A DNA stretch of 64,000 bases from CATQGW01 sp965242565. GTDB taxonomy: Bacteria; Chloroflexota; Dehalococcoidia; Bin125. Positions 25,990-35,903 of the stretch are shown one piece after another (positions within the stretch are counted from its first letter, which is position 1; every line of letters starts with the position of its first letter). The notes under the pieces were generated by a model. It worked only from the letters and a program-made list of their open reading frames with translations, searched no databases and was not told the DNA's origin. The stretch spans positions 248,001 to 312,000 of the forward strand of contig OZ251457.1 of NCBI GenBank assembly GCA_965242565.1. Reading direction: 5' to 3'. The position numbers and the translations under genes were made by a program.

Positions 25990-28900
25990 TCAGCCCGGGG
26001 GATCGGCCGAGAGCCAGAGGGCGTCGCCGCGCGCGATGGTGAAATCGCGCGAACCATGCACCAGCTGGCCCGCCACCACCCCGTAGCGCAGCCAGCGGCC
26101 GTTGTGCCAGATGCTCAGCGTGGTCACGCCCTCCAGCGCCGGCAGCAGGTCCGACGCGCGGATGGACTCCGCGCTCGTCCAGATGGCGAACGCGCCCGCG
26201 CTCGTCGCCGTCAGCGACTCCGTCAGGCTGGGCGGCGGCGGCGCGGCGACCCTGACCAGCGTGACCGCCGTCAGTCCGTCCGCCGCGGCGGTCAGCGTGA
26301 CCATGCCCGGCGTCACCGCCGTGTACGTCGCCGATGCTTGCCCGTCGGTCGTGCTGAGGTCGCGGCGTAGCTGCACGACGCCCGCCGAGCCGCTCGGCGC
26401 GATCTCCGACCACTCCACCGGCGTGCCGTCGGGCACCGACGCGCCCGCCGCGTCGCTCAGCGTCGCCGTCACCGTGAACTCGCCGTCGGGGTCGACCTGG
26501 ACCGTTTCGGGCTCGAGCGAAATCGACGCCGCGGCCCCGGCCACGGTGAAGGTGCGCTCGGCCGTCAGCGCGCCCGCACGCACGCTCAGCGTGTACTCCC
26601 CGTTGGTCAGTGGCTGCGCCGCCGCGCGGTCCACGTCGATCCGCACCTGGCGCTGGCCGGCCGCGTTCAGCAGCGGTTCGTCGGCGCTGTCGAGCAGCGG
26701 CCAGCTCAGCTCCACCCCGCCCGCACCTGTTTGTACGCGCTTGCCGTCGGGCCCTGTCATCCAGGCCGTCTGCGAGCCGCTCGTGGGAGTCGGCACATCC
26801 GAGCCGTTCTCGTCCGCCGCCGTCACCGCCAGCGTCAGCACGTCGCGGTTGTCGACGGCCGCGCCCGTGTCCGCCGTATCCACGCCGAGCAGACTGGTGC
26901 TCGGTTCCGAAATCGCCAGCGACGTCGCCGGGCCGGCCAGCGCGATGCTCAGCGGTCCTGCGTTGGCCGTCTCGCCCGCCTTCGAAATCGCCGTCGCGCT
27001 CACGCTCGCCGTGCGCGCCCGCGCGATGTCGGCGTCGCGCGGGTAGCGCAAGGTCACGAATACCCGGTCCGAGTTGCCCGCCGTCAGCGCCGAACCGTCG
27101 ATCACGCAGCTCGCCCCTCCGTTGCCGCCCTGACAGCCCCCGCCGAGCGTGGTGCTCAGCTCGCCCACTGTGGTCGTGATGTTCAGCACCCCCACGCTGC
27201 CGGTCCCCGCCGCCGCGCCGTTCTCGTTCAGCACCTGGAGGTGCAGGCGCGTCGTCTCGCCTCGCTGCAGCGTGTCCGGATAGAGCGTGTCGTCATCCGT
27301 GTTCGTCGTGCCCTGATCATTGGTCGCGCGGTCCATTTTCAGCTCCGCGACCTCGACCACCTCGTCGATCGTGATCTCGAGCGGCTCGGCCCGCACCGTC
27401 ACCGCGCTGCCCGCATCGCCCTCGGCTGCCATCGTCAGCTCGCCGTTAACCGTCAGCGTCTGCCCCTTCGTGCCGGCCGGAATCACCACGCTGCCGCTCG
27501 CGATCAGGCATTCCACGCCAGGCTCGCCGCCCACCGTTGCCGGCGCGCAGGCGTGGCCCTCGCTGAGGAAAAATCCGCTCGCCGCCGCGCCCGTCTGCGA
27601 GGCGACCGGCCGCGAGATCACGTAGCGCGCGCCGTCCGGATCCCAGCGCGGCCGCACGCCGAAATAGCCCTGGTTCGCGTCGGTCGGCGGCTCCAGGCCG
27701 GGGTCGATCGTCGGAAAGCCTCCGCCGTCGACATATCGCCCGTCCGTCTGTCGGTTCCAGAAATGTACGTCCCCCGAGTTGCTGGGCGCCGCAACGGCGT
27801 AGCCGATCAGCATCTGGCTGTCGTCGCGATTGAAGGCCAGGCCGCCCCGGCCCAGACCGCCGGCGACGACATCAAAACCCCACCGACTGCCTCTGGTCTG
27901 CGAGACGGACCATCCCGACACGGAGCTCACCTGGAACATCTGGACTCTGCCGTCCTGGCGCTGTGAGGAGGCCGCGATCGCCAGGCCGTCGCTCGAAACG
28001 GCGAGCGTCTGACCGAAATACTGATTAGCGGTAAAGCTGCCGCTGCCCCGCAGCCGTCCGGTCTCCGCGACGACCCGCCGGGCCGGGCCCGGCGCATAGT
28101 GGTTGGCCGGATTGAAGCCGTTGGCGTTCGCGCCCGCCGCGATCAGCGTCTTGGTCGCGCCCCCCGTGCCGACGCTCGCCAACGGCGCCGCCGCCCAGCC
28201 GCCCTCCGGAGCCACGAACACGTAGACCAGTCCCTGGTTTCGCACATCCTGGAGCGCGAAGATGCCATTCACATAAATCCCCCCTGTGCATCCGATCCCC
28301 TCAGCGACCGTCCTGTTGGGATTCACGTGGCACGACAGGGGAGCTGCGACTGCCAGCACCCGGCCGTCGCGCGAGATCGCCAGATCCGGGAAGGCGAACT
28401 GAAACGGGCCGCCCTCGAACATCATCGCAGCGTCCCGGCACCACCAGTCGCAGTTGTTCGCGTCGGTGTGGTTGAACGGCCGCGTGCTGGCGTCGGACGG
28501 GTCGCCCCAGGGCGGCGTGGGCGCGGTCGTGACTTTGGTCCCGTCGGCGTACTCGATGTCGCCCCAGCTTTGGCCCGCGCCGTCGGGCCGCGTGTAGACG
28601 TAGACCGCGCCGATGTGGTTCATCCGCTGCGCCCCCACCGCCAGCGTCGAGCCGTCGCCCGAGATCACAATCGAAGAGCCGTAGCGCGGCTCATCCGCGG
28701 AACCCGAGGTGTTTTTGACATTGCCGAACTCGCTGCGGGGCGGGACCAGCCGCTTGACCATCGTCACTTCGACCGGCGATGCGCTCCAGTCGACCGAGTA
28801 GATGTAGACGCTGCCGACATTGGCGGCGCCGCCGATGTCGTCGTCGGGCGAGGCGATGAACAGCCATGCGGTGTTCTCGGATTCCTGCCAGACCGCAGCC

Positions 28901-29534
28901 CCGGAGGCGACGGGGTGGTCGCTCAGGCTGCTGTCGGTGCGGCCGAATGTGCTGGTCGAGTCGACCGTGTCGGGCGCGCTGATCACCGCGACCTGGCGCC
29001 TGTTCCAGGTGTCGAAGAGGTAGGCCTCGCCGAGCACGGAGGTGGCCAGCAGGGTACGCGAGTGCAGCGCCGCCGCGACCACCAGGCCGGCCGAGCCGAC
29101 CGGCTGCCCGTTGGCCCGCGTCGGCGAGAGCAGCTCCAGCGAGGTGCGCCCGGTGGTGGGATTCTCGGCCGGCCCCGTGTCCGAATCGGCCGGCGCCAGC
29201 CGCAGCCGCGACGAACTCTCCCACTGCCAGAAATAGTCGCCCCTCAGCCGCAGCGCCTTGTTGGAGAGGTTGTAGGCCTCACCGTCCAGCGAGCCGCGGA
29301 AGCGCAGCTGGGCGTTGATGCTGATCTCGCTGTCCGGCGGCGCCACGTTGTCCGATTCGTCCGGCACCGTCAGCACCAGCTCCGGCTGCAAATGCCCGTC
29401 CGCCTGTACCGGCGCAAGCGCAACCAGCGATCCCGCCAGCAGCGCGGCCAGCGCGAGCAGGGCGGTGAGGGCCGCCGTCACTGGGTGTACCCCCCCCCCC
29501 TCAAGACGTAACCGCGAACGCTGTTCAGTGCCAT
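25990..29534 (-). CDS. giant secreted protein, paralogue of 11791-15627, apparently phase-OFF at a G11 tract
   Basis: The best start is ATG 29534 (SD GGAG, 7-nt spacing), giving MALNSVRGYVLRGGG and then, with eleven G at 29490-29500, an early stop (YTQ-stop). The long frame that encodes the rest is one base off. With 12 (or 9) G the same start would read into VTAALTALLALAALLAGSLV, a perfect signal-peptide core ending VQA-DG. In-frame alternatives are a GTG at 29481 (about 1163 residues) or read-through from upstream repeats, neither convincing. The mature part mirrors its paralogue: propeller repeats (VISGDGSTLAVGAQRMNHIG), Ig-like domains (VPDGTPVEWSEI) and a C-terminal module (IARGDALWLSAD). 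Secreted or surface role inferred. Confidence 0.78.
29490..29500 (-). repeat. G11 homopolymer (coding strand) after codon 11 of the second giant secreted protein
   Basis: Eleven consecutive C on the plus strand, i.e. G11 on the coding strand. It lies between the start codon and the signal-peptide core. The tract length decides whether the gene is translated. Matched by the C11 tract at 11888-11898 in the paralogue. Confidence 0.9.
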
Positions 29535-29639
29535 GTTGCCGCTCCGAATCGCACTCCCAAAAGGGCGCAAGGTGGTCCGCCGGAAAAGCGCAGTCGCGTC
29601 CCCGCAGGCTAGCACGGCCGGCGGGCCTCCCCGCCCCCT

Positions 29640-30200
29640 TATCCACCGCCCCTCCCGCCCCCCCGCACCCCTTCCGTCGCTCCCGCACTCCCTCCCGTCG
29701 CCCCAGTACCCCCTCCCGTCGCCCCAGCACCCCCTCCTGTCGCCCCAGCACCCCCTCCTGTCGCCCCAGAACCCCCTCCGTCGCCCCAGAACCCCCTTCC
29801 GTCGCCCCAGACTTGATCTGGGGCCCAAACCCAATGTTGTGCGCAGCGCTGGAGTCCCGAGCGGTCTCCCAACGCCGTGCGCGGGCTGTTCGGTGCGCTG
29901 TGCTGCGAACGGCCGCCGTCTGGGCCCCATCACAGTTGCTCCGTCATTCCCGCCCCTCACTTCTCCGTCATTCCCGCCCCTCACTTCTCTGTCATTCCCG
30001 CCCCCGAGCGGGAATCTCCCCGCGTCACCACTTCCGTCGCCCCAGACTTGATCTGGGGCCCATACGGCGGTGGTTGGCGAGACGGGGCCCCGAGTGGCCT
30101 GCGAACGGCGTTGGCAGGGCATCCCGACGCTCGACGTCGCGCACAACGTTGGGCTTAGTTGGGCTTAGCCCCCAGATCAAGTCTGGGGCGACGGCAAGGG
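29640..30200. repeat. repeat cluster between the second giant protein and the coiled-coil gene
   Basis: No gene is seen. A minisatellite of about 21-22 bp built on GTCGCCCCAGCACCCCCTCC occupies roughly 29695-29800. It runs into an inverted-repeat element (left end about 29800, right end degenerate near 29925). A 24-bp unit with TCCGTCATTCCCGCCCCTCA repeats near 29940-29995 and runs into a REP hairpin at about 29992-30017. A full inverted-repeat element of 159 bp spans 30035-30193, with a short internal duplication GTTGGGCTTA. The pieces share sequence with the clusters at 11310 and 15706. Confidence 0.8.
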
Positions 30201-30259
30201 GTGCTGGGGCGACGGATCCTGCGGCTGGAATGGCGCGAAAAGGGAGCGGTCGGCGCCCG

Positions 30260-30898
30260 TCAGACCACAAAGGCCAGGACGATGCCGAAGAGCGCGATCA
30301 TGATCGTCAGCGTGATGCCGAAGAGCCAGCGTTGCTCCCGCCGCACGCGCTCTTCGCTGAAGGCGATTCTGTCGCCGAGCGCGTCGAACTTACCCTCCAT
30401 TTTGCTGTCGAGCGCGTCGATTCTGTCGCCGAGCGCGTCGATCTTGCCCTCCATTTTGCCGTCGAGCGCGTCGATCTTACGCTCAAACTTGCTGTCGAGC
30501 GCGCCGATCTTGGCATCGAGAACTTCGAACTTGCGCTCGAATTTGCTGTCGAGCGCGTCGAACTTGTGCTCAAACTTACTGTCGAGCGCGCTGATCTTGC
30601 GGTCGAGCTCGCTGACCTGGCGGTCGATCTTCTGGTCGAGCTCGCTGAATCGGCGGTCGATCTTCTGGTCAAGCTCGTCGAACTTGCGGTCGAGCTCGCT
30701 GATCTTGCTGTCCACCTTTTTGTCGAGGTCGCCGATCTTGTTGTCGAGCGCGCGCTGACCCTGCCGGAGGTCCAGGAGTTGGGTGTCGACGTTCTGGAAG
30801 CGTTGGTTGACGTCGGTGAAGCGCCGGTCAATTTCGTTGAAGCGGCGCTCCGCTTCGTGCGACGTGAGTAGTTCGGTGCGTTCGTCTTGCGTGACCAT
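30260..30898 (-). CDS. coiled-coil repeat protein with C-terminal membrane anchor
   Basis: 212 residues. After a short start (MVTQDERTELLTSHEAERR), residues about 20-180 are an uninterrupted coiled coil with 11- and 7-residue periods. Recurring units are ALDSKFERKFD, ELDQKIDRRFS and ALGDRID. One hydrophobic helix at the very C-terminus (WLFGITLTIMIALFGIVLAF) suggests a tail-anchored protein facing the cytoplasm. The layout resembles Bdr proteins of spirochaetes and various phage or apolipoprotein-like coiled-coil proteins, but that is similarity of design only. The DNA repeats (GTCGAGCGCGTCGA) make copy-number change likely. Function unknown. It neighbours the ketopantoate reductase-like gene. 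Confidence 0.8.
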   Translation of the reverse strand: MVTQDERTELLTSHEAERRFNEIDRRFTDVNQRFQNVDTQLLDLRQGQRALDNKIGDLDKKVDSKISELDRKFDELDQKIDRRFSELDQKIDRQVSELDRKISALDSKFEHKFDALDSKFERKFEVLDAKIGALDSKFERKIDALDGKMEGKIDALGDRIDALDSKMEGKFDALGDRIAFSEERVRREQRWLFGITLTIMIALFGIVLAFVV

Positions 30899-30925
30899 GC
30901 CGCGATGGTAGCAGAACGCCCGCCC

Positions 30926-31918
30926 CTACCCCGCCAACTCCCCCTCCAGCGCCAAAATCTCCTCCAGCCCTGTCTCCCCCACCTCCCGCCCCTCCCGCAG
31001 CGCGGTGCGGGCGAGCAACTGCAACGCGCGGTTGGCCGGCGTGGGGATGCCGTGCTCCACGCCCAGCAGCACGATTTCGCCGTTGAGGTAGTCGGTTTCG
31101 ATGGCGGGCAGGCCGCGGCGGAAGGATTGCCAGGTGGAGCCGCCGCCGCGTTCGACGCCTTCGACCTGTTCGGAGGTGAAGACGGCGGCGCGGCGTCGGT
31201 TGATTTCGTCGAGCGGGGCGTAGGCGATGTCGGCGGCGGCGTAGCAGGCGAGCGCTTCGTCGCGCAGGCGGTCGACGAAGGCGCGGAGCTCGGGGCCGGC
31301 GCGCTCTTCGCGGACGCCGCAGAGGGCCTGGAGGGCGTTGCGCAGGTTGGTGAGCAGCTTGCCGTATTTGAGCCGCATGGCGTGGTCGTCGGGGGTTGCG
31401 CTGAAGCCGGCGGCGGTGAGGTCGGCGCAGACTGCCGCGATGCGGTCGTCGGTTCCGCGGGGGAAGCGCCCGCAATCGAGCAGGCCGGCGAGCGGCTCGG
31501 CGTGGAGGGCGACTTCGCCGGGGGTGAGGAAGGTGGCGGGCATCACGATCAGCATGGCGTAGACGTGGGTGAAGCGTCGGGCGGCGGCGCGCTCGTTGGC
31601 GACGCCGTTTTGGGCGCAGATCACGGGGATGTGCGGTCCGGCGGCGGCTTCGAGGTCGTCGAGCGCGGCGTGGGTGTCCTGGCCTTTCATGGTGAGGAGG
31701 ACGATGTCGTCGTCGCGGAAGTCGATTTCGCTCGGGTGGGCGGCGGTCTGGACGGCGACGCGCTCGACGCTGTGGGGGCGGCGGACGGTGAGGCCCTGTT
31801 CGCGCATGGCGGTGAGGTGCTCGCCTCTGGCGATCAGGACGGCCTCGCGTCCGGCTTGGGTGAGCAGGGCACCGATGCCGCCGCCGATGCCGCCCGCGCC
31901 GTAGATGATGTAGCGCAT
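30926..31918 (-). CDS. ketopantoate reductase (ApbA/PanE) family protein
   Basis: 330 residues from ATG 31918 (SD AGAGGAGA upstream). A longer frame exists upstream but lacks support. The N-terminal Rossmann motif YGAGGIGGGIGALL binds NADPH. KGQDTHAALDDL and QNGVANE match the ApbA/PanE N-domain. The C-terminal helical domain has LKYGKLLTNLRNAL and ends in a helix-rich region including STWQSFRRGLPAIETDYLNG. PanE reduces ketopantoate to pantoate for coenzyme A, but many paralogues act on other 2-oxoacids and no pan genes are adjacent. It is divergent from the penicillin acylase-family gene, 80 nt apart. Confidence 0.87.
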   Translation of the reverse strand: MRYIIYGAGGIGGGIGALLTQAGREAVLIARGEHLTAMREQGLTVRRPHSVERVAVQTAAHPSEIDFRDDDIVLLTMKGQDTHAALDDLEAAAGPHIPVICAQNGVANERAAARRFTHVYAMLIVMPATFLTPGEVALHAEPLAGLLDCGRFPRGTDDRIAAVCADLTAAGFSATPDDHAMRLKYGKLLTNLRNALQALCGVREERAGPELRAFVDRLRDEALACYAAADIAYAPLDEINRRRAAVFTSEQVEGVERGGGSTWQSFRRGLPAIETDYLNGEIVLLGVEHGIPTPANRALQLLARTALREGREVGETGLEEILALEGELAG

Positions 31919-31998
31919 TGTGTCGGCTTCTCCTCTGCGGGGCACGGTAGCGCGGTATTGCGCAATGGGGCGATACTGCGCGGCAGGGGAGGTGCGCG

Positions 31999-34290
31999 AT
32001 GGCTGCAACGAACGGCGCAACGGTCAGGGCGGAAGACTGTCTGCCGCAGGTGGAGGGCGAGCTGCGGGCGGCGGGGTTGGAGGGGGATGTACGGATTGTG
32101 CGCGACCGCTGGGGGGTACCGCATGCGCGGGCGGGCAGCGCGCGGGATGCGTTTTTCGCGCAGGGCTTCTGTCTGGGGCAGGAGCGGACCTGGCAGCTCG
32201 AGCTGTACCGGCAGATGGCGCACGGTCGGGCGGCGGCGCTGCTCAACGAGGGGCTGCTGCGGATTGATCGGCTCAACCGTCGGATGGGCTACGGGCGCGA
32301 CGCGGCGGCAGAGTGGGAGGAACAGTCGGACGACGCGCGGATGATCCTTCAGGCCTACGCGGACGGGGTGAATGCGGCGATTGCGGCGGGGCCGAGGCCG
32401 CTGGAGTTTCACCGGCTGGAGCACGAGATGTCGCCCTGGTCGCCGGTCGATTCGCTGGCGATTCTGAAGATGGTCTCGGCCAATGTGCATTGGTCGCTGA
32501 AGATCAGCAACGCGCGGCTGGCGGCGCAGCTGGGCGTAGAGGCGGCGACGGCATTGATTCCCGACGTGCCCGACGGGGGCGCGATGATCACGCCGGCGGG
32601 CGCGACCTGGGCTAATGGGGCGAACGGTCGGCACGCCTGGGAGGATGAGTTGCGCGCGCTGGCGGAGGAGCCGGGGATGCGGCGGGGCGGGGCGGACGGC
32701 TCAAACTGCTGGGTGATCGACGGGGCGCACACGGCGTCGGGCGCGCCGCTGGTGGTGGGAGATCCGCATCTGTCGCTGTCGGTACCGGCGCAGTGGTACC
32801 TGATGCACATGGAGTGCGAGGAGTTCAGCGTGGCTGGCCCGTGCAGCCCGGGCTATCCGGGGCCGGTCTACTACGGGCACAACGGGCGCGTGGCGTGGAC
32901 GATGACGCACGCGCAGGGCGATCGCTGGGATGTGTACCGCGAGCGGATCACGCGCAACGGAGAACCGAGCGCGGAGTTTCGCGGGGAGCAGCGTCCGCTC
33001 CAGCGGCGCGACGAACTGATCGAGGTGCGCGGGAGCGAGGCGGTGACGGAGACGGTCTGGTCGACCGAGCACGGCCCGGTGGTGCAGGGCGATCCGACGA
33101 CGGACGACGAGGTGCTGGCGGCGCGCTTCGCGCTGGCGGAGCCGTGCCATGATTTCGACGGGATGCTGCCGATCTTCCGCGCGGCGACGATTGCGGAGGC
33201 GCGCGCCGGCTTTCGGCGCTACGACTCGATTTCGGGCAACTTCGCGTTCGCCGATCACGAGGGGGAGATCGGCTACCAGTACACGGGGCGGACGCCCAGG
33301 CGTCCGGCGGCGCTCGCGCCCGTGCCCGGCTGGGACGGATCGCACGAGTGGGACGGCGAAGTACCGGCCGATGAGCTGCCGCAGGAGACGAACCCCGAGA
33401 GCGGGGTGATCATCACGGCCAACAACCGCACGACGACGCCTGACTATCCGCACTATCTGAGCTGGAGTCAGACGCCGTTCCGCGCCGACCGGCTGCGCGA
33501 GCTGCTGAGCGGTCGGGACGACTGGACGGCGGAGGCGATGATTGCGGTGCAATCCGACCAAACCAGCCTGCACGCGCGCCAGCTGGCGGCGCGGGCGGCA
33601 GCGGCGCCGAGCGACGATCCGGCGGTACGCGAGTTACAGGCGCTGCTGGGCGGCTGGGACGCGCGGCTGTCGCGCGATTCGGCGGCGGGGCTGGTCTATC
33701 ACGAGCTCTGCGAGCAGGTCGCGCGTCGCACGGTGCGGCGCTTCTTCGACGATCCGATGCGCGTCGTGCCGGGGATGGCCGATGAGCGGCGAATCGTGCA
33801 TGAGCAGTTGAAGCGCAACTCCGCGCTGACGCTGCCCGACGGTCAACACTGGGACGAGGTGCTGGTCGAGGCGCTGGCTGAAACGGGCCGCGTGCTGCGC
33901 GAGCGGCACGGCGCGGACCCGAGCGGCTGGCGCTACGGCGACGCGCACAAGATTCTGTGGAAGCACAATCTGGGCCGCGACGCCGAGGGCGCGGCGATGT
34001 TCAACGTGGGCGAGATCGAGACGGGCGGCGACGATCACACGCCGAATAACGCGGGGACGATCTACGGTCGGCCCGGCGATCACGGAACGTCGTACCGGCA
34101 GATCTTCGATCTGCAAAACCTCAACGGGGCGCGCGTTTGCATTCCGCCGGGCAACTCGGGGCGGCCGGGGTCGCCGCACTACTGCGATCACCTGGAGCGC
34201 TGGCGCGATGTGGAGTATTTCCCGCTCTACGTGGAGTGGGGGGAGATTGAGGCGAACGCGGAATCGGAGCTGCGGCTCAGGCCCCGGTAG
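31999..34290 (+). CDS. penicillin acylase (penicillin amidase) family hydrolase
   Basis: 763 residues. This Ntn-hydrolase family cleaves amide bonds in penicillins, N-acyl-homoserine lactones and related compounds after self-processing into alpha and beta chains. The beta-chain start and nucleophile is Ser235 in GADGSNCWVIDG, followed by TASGAPLVVGDPHL as in the family. IVRDRWGVPHARA and AFFAQGFCLGQERTWQLEL are typical alpha-chain blocks. ITANNRTTTPDYPHYLSWSQ covers a conserved Asn/Arg region. Most homologues are periplasmic, yet I see no signal peptide before AEDCLPQVEG, so it may be cytoplasmic. Substrate cannot be told. Confidence 0.9.
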   Translation: MAATNGATVRAEDCLPQVEGELRAAGLEGDVRIVRDRWGVPHARAGSARDAFFAQGFCLGQERTWQLELYRQMAHGRAAALLNEGLLRIDRLNRRMGYGRDAAAEWEEQSDDARMILQAYADGVNAAIAAGPRPLEFHRLEHEMSPWSPVDSLAILKMVSANVHWSLKISNARLAAQLGVEAATALIPDVPDGGAMITPAGATWANGANGRHAWEDELRALAEEPGMRRGGADGSNCWVIDGAHTASGAPLVVGDPHLSLSVPAQWYLMHMECEEFSVAGPCSPGYPGPVYYGHNGRVAWTMTHAQGDRWDVYRERITRNGEPSAEFRGEQRPLQRRDELIEVRGSEAVTETVWSTEHGPVVQGDPTTDDEVLAARFALAEPCHDFDGMLPIFRAATIAEARAGFRRYDSISGNFAFADHEGEIGYQYTGRTPRRPAALAPVPGWDGSHEWDGEVPADELPQETNPESGVIITANNRTTTPDYPHYLSWSQTPFRADRLRELLSGRDDWTAEAMIAVQSDQTSLHARQLAARAAAAPSDDPAVRELQALLGGWDARLSRDSAAGLVYHELCEQVARRTVRRFFDDPMRVVPGMADERRIVHEQLKRNSALTLPDGQHWDEVLVEALAETGRVLRERHGADPSGWRYGDAHKILWKHNLGRDAEGAAMFNVGEIETGGDDHTPNNAGTIYGRPGDHGTSYRQIFDLQNLNGARVCIPPGNSGRPGSPHYCDHLERWRDVEYFPLYVEWGEIEANAESELRLRPR

Positions 34291-34358
34291 GGCCTGTTCA
34301 CACTTCCGGCTCCCGCGCCGCCCCTCCGCCACCGCCATACCCGCGCCTCTCCCCACCC

Positions 34359-34389
34359 CGTCATACCCGCGGCAAGCGCGGGTATGACG
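34359..34389. repeat. perfect 13-bp REP-type palindrome
   Basis: CGTCATACCCGCG, loop GCAAG, and the exact complement. It sits between the convergent penicillin acylase-family gene and the binding-protein gene and may terminate both. Same family as the CATACCCGCG repeats in the 25-kb and 56-kb clusters. The rest of the 34291-34493 spacer holds nothing else I recognise. Confidence 0.8.
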
Positions 34390-34493
34390 GAGCTGGGGGC
34401 GGGTGTGGGGGCGGCGTGGGCATAACGGAAGTGTGAGCACGCCCTGGCTGCGGCTGGCTGTGATTCAGCTGCAACCGGCCGCGGTGGGGCGGC

Positions 34494-35714
34494 CTATCCG
34501 CGGTCGGGCACGCCGTCCGGGAACTGCTCGGCCAAGAACGCCGCGATCGCCGCCAGCATTTCACGCGCCAGCTCCAGGTCGATCACGAACGGCTCCACAT
34601 CGATCTGCGTGGTCGGCGAAAGCGCGATCCCCTCCGGCGGCAGGCCCAGCGCAATCGCGCTCAGGTAGAACTTCATGCTCGCCAGGGTGTAGTCGATCTG
34701 GAACCACGGCTGATCGGTGATCGCGAACAGCACCTGCCCCGAGGCCACCGCCTGGGCTGCTTCGAGCACGCCGATCGACCCGACTTTCACATCGCCGCCG
34801 ACCGACTGCGCGGCCTCGGCCGACGGCAGCATCAGCGCGCTGTTGAGCGTCATCGTTGCGCCCACGCCGCCCGCCTCCAGCCGCTCCGTGATCTGCGCCT
34901 GCGAGCGCGGAATGTCCTCCACGCCGACCACGTAGAGCCGCTCCATTTCGCCGCCCGTGTAGGCCGCCTCCAGCGCGTTGCAGCGCTCCTCAAGGCCGCT
35001 GTTGTCGCGTTCGTGCAGGACGCAGAGCACGATCCCCTCCACGCCCGCCTCGTTGAAGGCGTTGCCTGCGTGGCGGCCCACCGCCTCCTCGTCCAGCGAC
35101 ACATGCACCACCACGCCCAAGCTCTCCGCGTCGGCGCGGCCCGAGTTGAAGGTCAGCACGAACACGCCGGCGTCCTGCGCGTAGCGGATCGCCTCGCGCA
35201 GCGCGTCGGCGTTCGGCACGCTGGTCGCAATCCCCGCCACGCCGTCGTCCACGCACTCCCGAATGATCTCCGCCTGCTCCGCCCGGTCCGGGCTGCCGTA
35301 GACCGTCACGAACAACCCGAAGTTGGCGCCCGAGAGGATCGCGTTGCTCGTCAAATTCGCCCAGAACTCGTCCGCGAGGCTGCCGTGATGCACCACACAG
35401 ACCAGAGGCTCCACCGCTGCTGTGGTTTCGATCACGGCCGCCGTCTCCAGCGTCGAGCTGGTCAGCCAGCGCCCGGTCGGCGCGTCGGCCGGCACGAAGC
35501 GCCGCTCCGGCAGATCCCGCTCGCTCCACGATCCGTCCCTCAACAGCTCTTGCAGCGCCACCTCGACCCGCCCGTCGGCGAGCCGCTGCGCCGCGATCCG
35601 CACCTGCTCGCCGCCGTGCGTCGCGGCGAACACCCCGCCGACCGCGACTCCGCCCAGCACGAACACCAGCAACATCGCGACCATCTGCCGCAGCTTCGGC
35701 ATCGCAACCCTCAT
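34494..35714 (-). CDS. periplasmic sugar-type binding protein with an N-terminal ADGRVE-type module
   Basis: 406 residues. An N-terminal signal or anchor helix (MVAMLLVFVLGGVAVGGVFA, about 11-30) is followed by a small module at 37-89 (VRIAAQRLADGRVEVALQEL ... TGRWLTSS), then a periplasmic-binding-protein fold of the sugar/LacI type (FVTVYGSPDRAEQAEIIREC, GVAGIATSVPNADAL, VFVLTFNSGRAD, FAITDQPWFQ). The small module recurs twice in the secreted protein at 47558-48523 and I know no name for it. Permease and ATPase genes are not adjacent, so this may be a sensor or orphan receptor rather than a transporter part. Confidence 0.8.
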   Translation of the reverse strand: MRVAMPKLRQMVAMLLVFVLGGVAVGGVFAATHGGEQVRIAAQRLADGRVEVALQELLRDGSWSERDLPERRFVPADAPTGRWLTSSTLETAAVIETTAAVEPLVCVVHHGSLADEFWANLTSNAILSGANFGLFVTVYGSPDRAEQAEIIRECVDDGVAGIATSVPNADALREAIRYAQDAGVFVLTFNSGRADAESLGVVVHVSLDEEAVGRHAGNAFNEAGVEGIVLCVLHERDNSGLEERCNALEAAYTGGEMERLYVVGVEDIPRSQAQITERLEAGGVGATMTLNSALMLPSAEAAQSVGGDVKVGSIGVLEAAQAVASGQVLFAITDQPWFQIDYTLASMKFYLSAIALGLPPEGIALSPTTQIDVEPFVIDLELAREMLAAIAAFLAEQFPDGVPDRG

Positions 35715-35903
35715 CTCTCTGCGCGCGCCGCAGCCAATCAGCCGCAGCCGCCTGTAAGGTAACGCACCAAGCCTGAGTTGCCGACTCGAGCGCCGGCGAC
35801 GCGCCCTCTCGCCCCCCCTCGCACGCGCGGCGCGAGTGCGCTATCCTACCCGCGACGCACATTCAGGCGGCGCAAGCAGCGCCGCCGTGAGAGGAACAAC
35901 ACG

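Noticed and set aside
29535..29751. Upstream continuation of the second giant protein frame through repeats to 29751
   Set aside because: It translates minisatellite DNA (GVLGRREGVLGRR) and has no signal peptide or SD. ATG 29534 with GGAG is far better.
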